Shown here piece after piece: positions 16,400 to 23,455 of a stretch of DNA of 40,691 nt (the first letter of the stretch is position 1; every line of letters begins with the position of its first letter). The notes beneath the pieces are model-generated. The model ran no database searches. It was given only the letters and a program-made list of their open reading frames with translations, and was not told where the DNA came from. Position numbers and translations under genes: made by a program. Origin of the DNA: Planctomicrobium piriforme (GTDB taxonomy: Bacteria; Planctomycetota; Planctomycetia; Planctomycetales; Planctomycetaceae); assembly GCA_945861445.1 (NCBI GenBank), contig CAMAVF010000012.1, positions 1 through 40,691 on the forward strand, in the 5' to 3' direction.

Positions 16400-16403
16400 A
16401 AAA
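16296..16403. terminator. long hairpin of duplicated unit 2
   Basis: Arms 16296-16334 and 16366-16403 (ttttgacaaaaaaatggta... against its complement) pair nearly perfectly over about 37 bases around a 31-base loop. The matching hairpin of unit 1 (from 16084 to 16187) has decayed in its left arm. T-runs on both strands make a bidirectional terminator possible; a MITE origin is equally possible. Confidence 0.65.
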
Positions 16404-16448
16404 CTCCTTCCGATTTCCACAGACTGTCGCCGATCCAAAATCTGTGTC

Positions 16449-16514
16449 GCGGAATCTCGTAGGAGTTCCGCGGTAGCTTCCAGACTTCCGGGCGGAACTC
16501 TTAGGAGATTCCGC
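16449..16514. repeat. 23-base inverted repeat upstream of clpP1
   Basis: Arms 16449-16471 and 16492-16514 (gcggaatctc...gttccgc) pair with two mismatches around a 20-base loop. The rest of 16404-16862 holds a promoter candidate (see 16718) and no gene. Confidence 0.8.
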
Positions 16515-16717
16515 TACTCAGGGCGCGGAACCTCACGAGCCTGACCAATCTCGTGTTGTGGGGGCTGTTTTTTTGCGTCTGGCTGGCTGTTGGTGATCAA
16601 CGGGCCACGGATTTGGCGTCGGGGAAATGGTTGACGAAACGCTCGCAACATCCTTCGCTGCTAAGACTTTCGCCCACTCGCGACCCGGGTGGGCTTGATC
16701 TTCAAGTGCCAATCCGC

Positions 16718-16745
16718 TTCAATCCCCGGCAGGCGCGCCTATAAT
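16718..16745 (+). promoter_or_regulatory. candidate sigma-70-type promoter of the clpP operon
   Basis: A perfect TATAAT at 16740-16745 is preceded at 16 bases by ttcaat (16718-16723), a weak -35. The start of clpP1 is about 118 bases downstream. The leader contains a short palindrome, gagctg-t-cagctc (16786-16798), which could be an operator. Only the -10 is convincing. Confidence 0.5.
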
Positions 16746-16862
16746 TCCGACGACTCGGTGATTTACCGGGTATTTTGGGGCGACGGAGCTGTCAGCTCAC
16801 GTGAGACGCTCTTTCAAGAATCTCGTACACACGATTGATCGCTGGTGGGAAGGGAATTCAGC

Positions 16863-17501
16863 ATGTTCGACCCGCTGATGGCAGGACAGTATTCGCCTCA
16901 GTTGCAACGTCCCCGAGACTATTCGCGGCAGCGACAAATGGGGATTGGCGATCTTCTCCTGGAAAATCGCATCATTTTCCTCGACGGTCCGATCCATGAC
17001 GGCAGCGCCAATCTGATCGTCATGAAACTTTTGTTCCTGCAGTCGGAAAACCGGCATCAGGACATCCACATGTATGTGAATTCGCCGGGTGGTTCGGTCA
17101 CGGCCACGATGGCGATTTATGACACGATGCAGTTCATGGAATGCAGTGTGGCGACCTACTGCGTGGGCCTGGCGGCCAGCGGCGGGGCGATTGTTCTCGC
17201 CGGCGGAACCAAGGGCAAACGCTACGCCCTGCCCCATTCCAAGATGATGATCCATCAGCCTTATGGCCAGGTTGGCGGCCAGGTCTCGGACATCGAGATT
17301 CAGGCCAAGGACATCCTGGACACGCGTGAGATTCTGAACGCGATTCTGGCCAAGCACACTGGACAGCCCCTGGAAGTGATCGCACGGGATACGGATCGCG
17401 ACCGCTATCTGTCAGCGGAGCAGGCTCGGGTTTATGGTCTGGTGGATGAAGTTCTGATCGCGGCTCCGAAGAAAACCGAAATCATCACTCCGCCGGTGTA
17501 G
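16863..17501 (+). CDS. clpP: ATP-dependent Clp protease proteolytic subunit 1
   Basis: 212 residues, full-length ClpP. The Ser-His-Asp triad is Ser106 (GLAASGGAI), His131 (MMIHQPYG) and Asp180 ([10 protein letters not shown]); spacing 25 and 49 equals that of E. coli ClpP. The residue after the catalytic Ser is Gly rather than the usual Met (AASGG against AASMG). ClpP forms a barrel that degrades proteins fed by ClpX or ClpC type ATPases; none is encoded nearby. ATG 16863 has GGGAAGGGAA 6 bases upstream and is preferred over GTG 16845. The paralogue follows after 176 bases. Confidence 0.95.
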   Translation: MFDPLMAGQYSPQLQRPRDYSRQRQMGIGDLLLENRIIFLDGPIHDGSANLIVMKLLFLQSENRHQDIHMYVNSPGGSVTATMAIYDTMQFMECSVATYCVGLAASGGAIVLAGGTKGKRYALPHSKMMIHQPYGQVGGQVSDIEIQAKDILDTREILNAILAKHTGQPLEVIARDTDRDRYLSAEQARVYGLVDEVLIAAPKKTEIITPPV

Positions 17502-17597
17502 TCGGCGACGGTCGTTCCCTGAAAGTTGCGATTGAAGAGTTCTCGGAAATCTGGTATTGCCCCCCACGGTCAGCGGTGCGTGGTGGTTGATCCGACC

Positions 17598-17615
17598 GCG
17601 AGGCATTTGCCTCGC
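17598..17615. repeat. hairpin between the clpP genes
   Basis: Perfect 8-base arms gcgaggca and tgcctcgc with a 2-base loop, in the 176-base gap between clpP1 and clpP2. It could attenuate or separate expression of the two genes. Confidence 0.6.
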
Positions 17616-17677
17616 CCGCCATGCGGACCGGTTCAACGACTTCGTCATCACTGCCGGACATCACAAATGAGCACACT

Positions 17678-18286
17678 ATGACGACCCTCGTCCCTTATGT
17701 TATTGAGAAAAACGGCCGCGAAGAGCGGGCGATGGACATCTACAGCCGGCTGCTCAAGGACCGCATTGTGTTCATGGGCACGCAGGTGAACGATGTGGTC
17801 TCCAACAGCATTGTCGCGCAACTGTTGTATCTGCAGTTCGAAGATCCGAAGGCCGACATTCACTTTTACATCAACTCGCCCGGCGGTTCGATCACGGCGG
17901 GCATGGCGATTTACGACACGATGCAGATTATTTCGTGCGATGTGGCCACCTATTGCATCGGCCAGGCGGCCAGCATGGGAGCCATGTTGCTGACGGCGGG
18001 AGCCAAGGGAAAACGTTACGGTTTACCGAATGCGCGCATCATGATCCACCAGCCTCTGGCTGGCATGGAAGGCACCGCAACCGAGCTCGAAATTCACGCC
18101 AAGGAAGTCATCCGCATCAAGCGCAGTATGAACGAATTGATGGTCAAGCATACAGGCCGCACGCTGGATGAAATCGAACGCGATACCGATCGCGACAATT
18201 TCATGTCATCGGAAGAAGCCAAGGCGTATGGCTTGATCGATAATGTGTTGGACAAACTGCCCAGTACGATCTCGAACGTCAATTGA
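17678..18286 (+). CDS. clpP: ATP-dependent Clp protease proteolytic subunit 2
   Basis: 202 residues. Triad Ser99 ([10 protein letters not shown]), His124 (IMIHQPLAG) and Asp173 ([10 protein letters not shown]), with canonical spacing and the classic AASMGA motif. The N-terminus ([20 protein letters not shown]) is typical of housekeeping ClpP. ATG 17678 is chosen by this match; the ribosome binding site is weak, and a short overlapping frame (ATG 17667, MSTL-stop) ends on the start codon, which may couple translation. ClpP1 and ClpP2 may form mixed rings, as in some other bacteria with two copies. Confidence 0.95.
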   Translation: MTTLVPYVIEKNGREERAMDIYSRLLKDRIVFMGTQVNDVVSNSIVAQLLYLQFEDPKADIHFYINSPGGSITAGMAIYDTMQIISCDVATYCIGQAASMGAMLLTAGAKGKRYGLPNARIMIHQPLAGMEGTATELEIHAKEVIRIKRSMNELMVKHTGRTLDEIERDTDRDNFMSSEEAKAYGLIDNVLDKLPSTISNVN

Positions 18287-18297
18287 TTTGAATTCCC

Positions 18298-19125
18298 ATG
18301 CGATTGGTACACCTGACATGGATGTCGGTGGTCATGGCCCTGGTCATGCTGGGGGGGTGCGCGTCGCGGGGCAGCCTGGAAGTGCTCGAAACGGAACTTC
18401 GCCAGCAGGAAGATCAACTCGCCGGATTGCAGCAACAGTTGGCGACCACGCAAAGCGAGCTGCAGGTTTCGCAAAACGAGGTCGCTGAGTTGCGAGCCCA
18501 ACTGGTGGGTAACGGCCAGCAGGCGCATTCTCCGGAACACCTGGAGCATGAATTCAAAGCGGTTGGCCTGCGTTTCAACACCTATCTGACCAGCGGCATT
18601 GATCGCGATGGCCAGCCGGGTGATGAGCTGCTGCACGTGTTGGTCTATCCCCACGATGATCAAGGTGGGCTGGTCAAGCTGCCGGGGACAATTGAATTGC
18701 GTGCGTTGGATTTGTCGGCCCCAGACGGCCTGCAAGAGGTCGGTAACTGGAGCTTTACGGCTGCTCAGACGAAGGCCGCGTGGCATAGTGGTTTTTTGGC
18801 CGCCGGGTTCCTGTTTGAGGAAGCGTGGGCGCGGCTGCCACAAGGTTCCGACGTGACGTTGCATGCCCGCTTCAAGACGATCGACGGCCGACAGTTCGAT
18901 GCGGTGCAGTCGTTGAAAGTCAGTTCGCCCGCGCTGTCTCCGGTCGTACAGAGCCTGCCATCGCAAACCGCGGTTCGGGCCAGCAAGCCCACCGTGTCGC
19001 CGGTCGGCTTTGACACGGATGACGAGTTGCGGGACGACCAGCTTGAGCCGGCAGTGAATGCCGAGCGCGGAGTCATTGAAACCTCTGATCGCTACCGCGA
19101 ATACGAGATCCCGGTAATTCGGTAG
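18298..19125 (+). CDS. lipoprotein with N-terminal coiled coil
   Basis: 275 residues. The lipobox MLGGC places the lipidated Cys at residue 21. Residues about 26-72 are a Gln/Glu/Leu heptad coiled coil (LEVLETELRQQEDQLAGLQQ). The globular part (85-215) contains FKAVGLRFNTYLTSGIDRDG, LLHVLVYPHDDQGG and VTLHARFKTIDGRQ, without a known family; planctomycete proteins of this form are usually left hypothetical. It starts 11 bases after clpP2, so it is likely in the clpP transcript. No strong ribosome binding site. Confidence 0.75.
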   Translation: MRLVHLTWMSVVMALVMLGGCASRGSLEVLETELRQQEDQLAGLQQQLATTQSELQVSQNEVAELRAQLVGNGQQAHSPEHLEHEFKAVGLRFNTYLTSGIDRDGQPGDELLHVLVYPHDDQGGLVKLPGTIELRALDLSAPDGLQEVGNWSFTAAQTKAAWHSGFLAAGFLFEEAWARLPQGSDVTLHARFKTIDGRQFDAVQSLKVSSPALSPVVQSLPSQTAVRASKPTVSPVGFDTDDELRDDQLEPAVNAERGVIETSDRYREYEIPVIR

Positions 19126-19140
19126 GCTACGGTGTCTGGC

Positions 19141-19174
19141 AAATACCAGCTCGAAGCGCAAGCGAGAGCATTCC
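19141..19174. repeat. single copy of a dispersed repeat arm
   Basis: aaataccagctcgaagcgca then agcgagagcattcc resembles the arms of the inverted repeat at 13288-13372 (gaatacaagct...agcgagtgcattcc). It lies between the lipoprotein gene and the TMEM43-like gene. Confidence 0.55.
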
Positions 19175-19325
19175 GTTCGTATAAGCCGTTACGATGGCCG
19201 CCTGCTTTGCGCACTATGCCGGTTGTTGGTATCATCAGCACCATCAACACTCAACCAGTGGTCCGTTGCCCTCCGCGCGAACTGGTCTCACAACTCAACC
19301 ATTTCAATTTCCGGAGTTGACGTTC

Positions 19326-21884
19326 ATGGCCGATAATGCGGAAGAGCAGACGTTCGTCCAACTGTTTGTGGAGCACCCCGGTGCCGTGCGGCTGGGCTCG
19401 TGGATGGGGATGGCTCTGGCCTTGATGTCCCTTGGCCTGTTGTTGTGGGCCGAACACTACGCGATCGCGACAGCCAGTGGATTGGAAGAAGGGGCGGGCA
19501 AGGTTGTCGCCATCCAGCCCGACCGGGTGGACCCCGCCAATGAGGGCAAGCTGGTGCATGTCACGGGAGAGGCCACCACTAAGGATCAATTGATTGACCC
19601 GGACTTCGGTGTTTCTGCTCAGGCCCTGAAGCTGTTTCGGTCCATCGAGCTGTATCAGTGGATTGAGAAGAAGACGGAGACCAAGAAGGACGACAAGACC
19701 GTGGTCTCGTACACTTACACTAAAGAATGGTCCAAGGACAAACCCAAGCAGGACTTCGAGGACAAGAAGGACCATGTGAATCCGGCCGAGTTGCCGTTTA
19801 AGGAATTGGAACTGCTGGCGGCGGACGTCAAGCTGGGTGCGTTCGCCTTGTCACCGAATCAGATCAAAGAGCTGAAGGGGACCGAACCGCTGCCGATGAC
19901 CCAGGAGCTGCTGGACCAACGGCCTGCCGACAAGAAGGGGACCGGATCCGTAGGTGATGAAGGCAAGCTGTTTGTCTCGCGCACCCCCGGCAGCACTCTA
20001 CAGGCCCCCGCTGTGGGCGACATTCTCGCCAAGTACGAGGTGATCCGGCCCAAGATCGTCACGATCGTGTCAAAGCAGACCGGGCAGACGTTTGAGCCGT
20101 ATCGTTCTCGCGCCGGGACCGAAATCGACATCGTCCAGCCAGGTGCGGTCGACACGAAAGCCATGTTCGCATCGGCTCATGGAAACAGCCAGACCATCCA
20201 CTGGGTGCTGCGCGTGCTGCTCATCATGTTACTGGCTCCGGCCGTGTTCCTGATGATCCGGCCGATGGCTTCGGAATCGGGATTCGACCTGATGAAGAAG
20301 CGGAACAACATTGGGTTCCTGGCATTCGGAACGGTGGCCGCCACGTTTATTGTGTTCTGCATCGTGGGCGTACGCTGGCTGTTGTACCAGCCGCTATTTG
20401 GCATCGAGATGCTGGCGATCGGAGCACTCGGCCTGGCGATCCTGTACTTTGTGCTGCGGCGTTTGGATAAGTCGGGGATGTTTACCCCGGTGGCTCAATT
20501 CTCTGCGGAAGAGCTGGCGTTGTTCCGGCAGATTGCCCTGGACCCGGAAAATCTCAAGCTGCGACTCGATCTGGCCGGACTGCTGGAAAAGCGAGGCCAC
20601 TTGCAGGGTGAGTTCATGCGTCTCGACATCGAGACCGAGGGAATGGCCAAGAAAGATCATCGTCGGAACAAGCTCGAAGAACGCTGGATGGCACTGTTGA
20701 ACGAACACAGCCGCATGTGGTTCATGGGCTTGACGAAATTGGGGCTGTGGCCGCACATGGGCGATACCTTCATGCCCTATATGTGGATGCATTTGGGTAA
20801 CATCGAAAAGGTCGAGATCAACAAACCGAAGCTGCTGCCGCAACATGCCGATCGCCTGTTTAAAGCGGCTCCCGGACTGCGGGAACTCGAATTCCACACT
20901 ATTATCTGGGTGAAGGGGGACTGGAAGGAGACTCAGGACGAGTTCGATTTTCCGGGGATCTTTGCACTCCCGCATCTCGAGCAGATCGGAATACTCAATG
21001 TGGGGAACTCGCGGCTGAAGCTCGACGTCCTGGAAACAATCGTGAAGTCGCCACACTTGAAGAATCTGAAGCGACTGGAGATCGGATCGAATCAACTCGG
21101 CATGCCCGGGGCAGAGGTTGTGGCGAAGTCGACGGCTCTCAACAAATTGAACGAACTTGATATCAGTTCCTTTAGTCTGAAAGATGAAGGTGCCGCAGCC
21201 CTCGCCAAGTGGCCGCAACTGCCGAAGCTGACGTCTCTCGAGTTGTCCTACAACGATCTGACGAGCGTGGGGATTCGCGCACTAACAGAGTCAAATTCGC
21301 TCGCCAGTTTGACCGACTTGAATCTTCGTAGCAACGAGATTGGTCCCGAGGGAGCGTCGGCTCTGGCCTCGGCGGCGTGCCTTTCCAATCTTACGAAATT
21401 GTACCTGGGAAGTACCAATGTCGGCACCTCAGGCTTGCAAGCGCTGGGGAACTCGCCCCATCTGACGAACTTGACCGTGCTGAACCTGGAGTCGTGTGAA
21501 ATCGATGCCGCGGGGATTCAAAGTTTGCTGTCGGGTCGGACGCTGGAGAAGCTGGAAGAATTGGATTTGTCCTACAACGCCATCGGCGACGCGGGCCTGG
21601 AGACGCTGGCCCGTTGGCCGGGCTTGGCTCACGTGAAGAAGCTGATCCTCAAGTCAAATTCCATTACCGGTGCGAGTATCCGTGCGCTGGCAGCCTCACC
21701 GTTCGCCGGGGCCTTGCAGGAATTGGATCTGTCCGATTGCGAAGGTGGGATCAGTGCCGCACGGGCGTTGGTCGCCTCGGAGACGCTCACCAAACTCACC
21801 TCACTGAAAATCGAAAATGCGTCGTTGACGCCCGAAGGCAAGCAGTTGCTGGAAGTGCGCTTTGGCGAAGGGGTGGAGTGTTAG
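19326..21884 (+). CDS. TMEM43-like membrane protein fused to leucine-rich repeats
   Basis: 852 residues. The first 380 have the TMEM43/LUMA layout: one membrane helix (about 25-43), a large non-cytoplasmic domain with NEGKLVHVTGEA, FRSIELYQWIEKKTE and VSYTYTKEWS, then three helices at about 292-312, 328-352 and 357-378. Residues about 395-455 (ELALFRQIALDPENLKLRLD, LLEKRGHLQGEFMRLD) match the TIGR02996 repeat-companion pattern. Residues about 490-840 are RNase-inhibitor-like LRRs (for example LTSLELSYNDLTSVGIRALT and LEELDLSYNAIGDAGLETLA). By topology the LRRs face the cytoplasm. ATG 19326 has GGAG 9 bases upstream. Function unknown; the LRR region suggests protein binding. Confidence 0.88.
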   Translation: MADNAEEQTFVQLFVEHPGAVRLGSWMGMALALMSLGLLLWAEHYAIATASGLEEGAGKVVAIQPDRVDPANEGKLVHVTGEATTKDQLIDPDFGVSAQALKLFRSIELYQWIEKKTETKKDDKTVVSYTYTKEWSKDKPKQDFEDKKDHVNPAELPFKELELLAADVKLGAFALSPNQIKELKGTEPLPMTQELLDQRPADKKGTGSVGDEGKLFVSRTPGSTLQAPAVGDILAKYEVIRPKIVTIVSKQTGQTFEPYRSRAGTEIDIVQPGAVDTKAMFASAHGNSQTIHWVLRVLLIMLLAPAVFLMIRPMASESGFDLMKKRNNIGFLAFGTVAATFIVFCIVGVRWLLYQPLFGIEMLAIGALGLAILYFVLRRLDKSGMFTPVAQFSAEELALFRQIALDPENLKLRLDLAGLLEKRGHLQGEFMRLDIETEGMAKKDHRRNKLEERWMALLNEHSRMWFMGLTKLGLWPHMGDTFMPYMWMHLGNIEKVEINKPKLLPQHADRLFKAAPGLRELEFHTIIWVKGDWKETQDEFDFPGIFALPHLEQIGILNVGNSRLKLDVLETIVKSPHLKNLKRLEIGSNQLGMPGAEVVAKSTALNKLNELDISSFSLKDEGAAALAKWPQLPKLTSLELSYNDLTSVGIRALTESNSLASLTDLNLRSNEIGPEGASALASAACLSNLTKLYLGSTNVGTSGLQALGNSPHLTNLTVLNLESCEIDAAGIQSLLSGRTLEKLEELDLSYNAIGDAGLETLARWPGLAHVKKLILKSNSITGASIRALAASPFAGALQELDLSDCEGGISAARALVASETLTKLTSLKIENASLTPEGKQLLEVRFGEGVEC

Positions 21885-21956
21885 GTTCAGGAAATCTCTA
21901 CGCGAACAGCCCGGATTTATTCACAGTCTGCTCAATGAGCAAGCGGAGCGATGCTG

Positions 21957-22019
21957 GGTAACCCGAAGCGTAAGCGAGGGCAACTCGTAACTCATCCCTC
22001 GCTTACGCTTCGGGTTACC
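21957..22019. terminator. perfect 24-base hairpin between convergent genes
   Basis: Arms 21957-21980 and 21996-22019 (ggtaacccgaagcgtaagcg...) are perfectly complementary with a 15-base loop, extended by a bulged tgctg/cagca stretch. It is central in the 157-base gap between two gene 3' ends, fitting a bidirectional terminator, though without T-runs. The motif may also be a mobile repeat reused as a terminator. Confidence 0.75.
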
Positions 22020-22041
22020 AGCAAGCCGTGAATAATCCAGG

Positions 22042-23094
22042 TTAACGCGAAGAGCCGCTGGTTGCACTGGCGATGCGCCATACGCCGCGCTGGTCTTTTG
22101 CCGTCCCGTCGCAGGCTTCGTAGAACATGCGATAACGAGTTGTCCCGTCGCGCTGTGGCAGGGGAATCAGGCACATTTCTGAACTTTTTACGGCATCCCC
22201 ACCGCCGGGGCCCGGGGCGATGACTGGCTCGGCGCACTTCTTCCATATTAAACCGTCGTCGGAGGTGGCCCGCAGGATTTGAGCACGGTTGGACTGGCTG
22301 TATCCGGCGTAGTACATCACATAGCCGGCACCCGCCACACGGACGATTTCGCAGGCAAATGCGGCGTGTGAGTCGTAGGTGCCGTCCTGTGCGATTCGGA
22401 TACCCGCCTCTGGCTGGAACACCAAGCCGCCGTCCTCGGAGACCGCACTGACGATCCCCCGGCCGCGGTCGTAGTAATACAACCGACTCCGGCTCTCACT
22501 TAGAAAGACGATGCGCGGCGACGAGAGATTCCGACCTGCGGCGGCGACTCGGACGCCTGGCTCCAGCGTCCACTGCAATCCGCCGTCGGTTGAGATGGCA
22601 CTCAGAATGGTGTTCGTAACTGACTGCGGGCCAACGCAGCACTCGTAATACATTCGCAGCCGGCTGCCATCGCCAACGGGAACCACTTCGGACGAGACCA
22701 CGCGGAACTCGCCGGCACCTCCCGCCTGCGGCGACAGTCGCACACCCGGCTCAGGAGTCCATTTCGAACCGTCCGTGGAGAACGCACTCAAGATCCGGGT
22801 TGAGGAGTTGTCATAGTCATTGGCCCCGGCGGGAAAACCCGGTCGCGGCAGGATCTGCGAGTAATACATCCGATAGCCGCCCCCCGGCAGCGCCAGAATG
22901 CGTGGAGCGACGGTACCACAGACACCCGTTCTCGGTGCATCTGGCGACCAGGTTGCTTCGGGTAGTGGGTTGGTATCGTTGTCTGGTGCGGCCTCGATCG
23001 CCACGGCAGAATCTTTCGTCCACACAATGCCCGGATCCGCCGGAACGGTATGAACTTGTGGCGAAGCGGATGGGGTGTGAGTCAGGTCAATCAT
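22042..23094 (-). CDS. five-bladed beta-propeller protein, GH43/GH32-superfamily-like
   Basis: 350 residues. Five repeats, one per blade, each contain an aromatic strand: YRMYYSQIL, LRMYYECCV, SRLYYYDRG, YVMYYAGYS and YRMFYEACD, most preceded by a turn of the form STDGSKWTPEPG, STDGGLQWTLEPG or SEDGGLVFQPEAG. This is the shape of the glycosidase clan GH43/GH32/GH130-like propellers. The catalytic acid residues cannot be assigned with confidence. No signal peptide is seen. ATG 23094 is chosen; an in-frame TTG at 23139 is a weaker option. Likely a glycan-related protein, not proven enzymatic. Confidence 0.75.
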   Translation of the reverse strand: MIDLTHTPSASPQVHTVPADPGIVWTKDSAVAIEAAPDNDTNPLPEATWSPDAPRTGVCGTVAPRILALPGGGYRMYYSQILPRPGFPAGANDYDNSSTRILSAFSTDGSKWTPEPGVRLSPQAGGAGEFRVVSSEVVPVGDGSRLRMYYECCVGPQSVTNTILSAISTDGGLQWTLEPGVRVAAAGRNLSSPRIVFLSESRSRLYYYDRGRGIVSAVSEDGGLVFQPEAGIRIAQDGTYDSHAAFACEIVRVAGAGYVMYYAGYSQSNRAQILRATSDDGLIWKKCAEPVIAPGPGGGDAVKSSEMCLIPLPQRDGTTRYRMFYEACDGTAKDQRGVWRIASATSGSSR

Positions 23095-23230
23095 GGGTGG
23101 GGTATCCGTAAATACAACAACTGTAGGATTTTCGTCCAATTCCGTGGTTCCAAATCGTCCGTATTTCTGACAACAGTATCAAAGTGAAAGTCAGCAGCAA
23201 AGGACATCCCCCCCTCCCCGCCAACTACGC

Positions 23231-23345
23231 CAACTAAAGGACAGGCATCTTTATTCCCTAAGAAGACAAAACTAAAGACGGCATGTGATTATTGTCGGCG
23301 ACGGATTGCCATAGGCCTATCAATAATATGCCTGTCCTTTAGTTG
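23231..23345. repeat. 115-base element with perfect 18-base terminal inverted repeats
   Basis: Ends 23231-23248 (caactaaaggacaggcat) and 23328-23345 (atgcctgtcctttagttg) are exact reverse complements. The interior (79 bases) is AT-richer than its surroundings and has a central palindrome ataggcctat (23311-23320). No target duplication could be recognised. It lies between the divergent genes at 23094 and 23456 and fills most of that gap. Confidence 0.75.
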
Positions 23346-23455
23346 TGGGGTCACGAACTTGTTAGGGAAATTGAGTGGAATCTGGGGTTAGATTGTGGTC
23401 TTATGTCGGTATGAGATCTAGGGTTGGGATTGCTGGACTGCGACGAGAACTCCAA

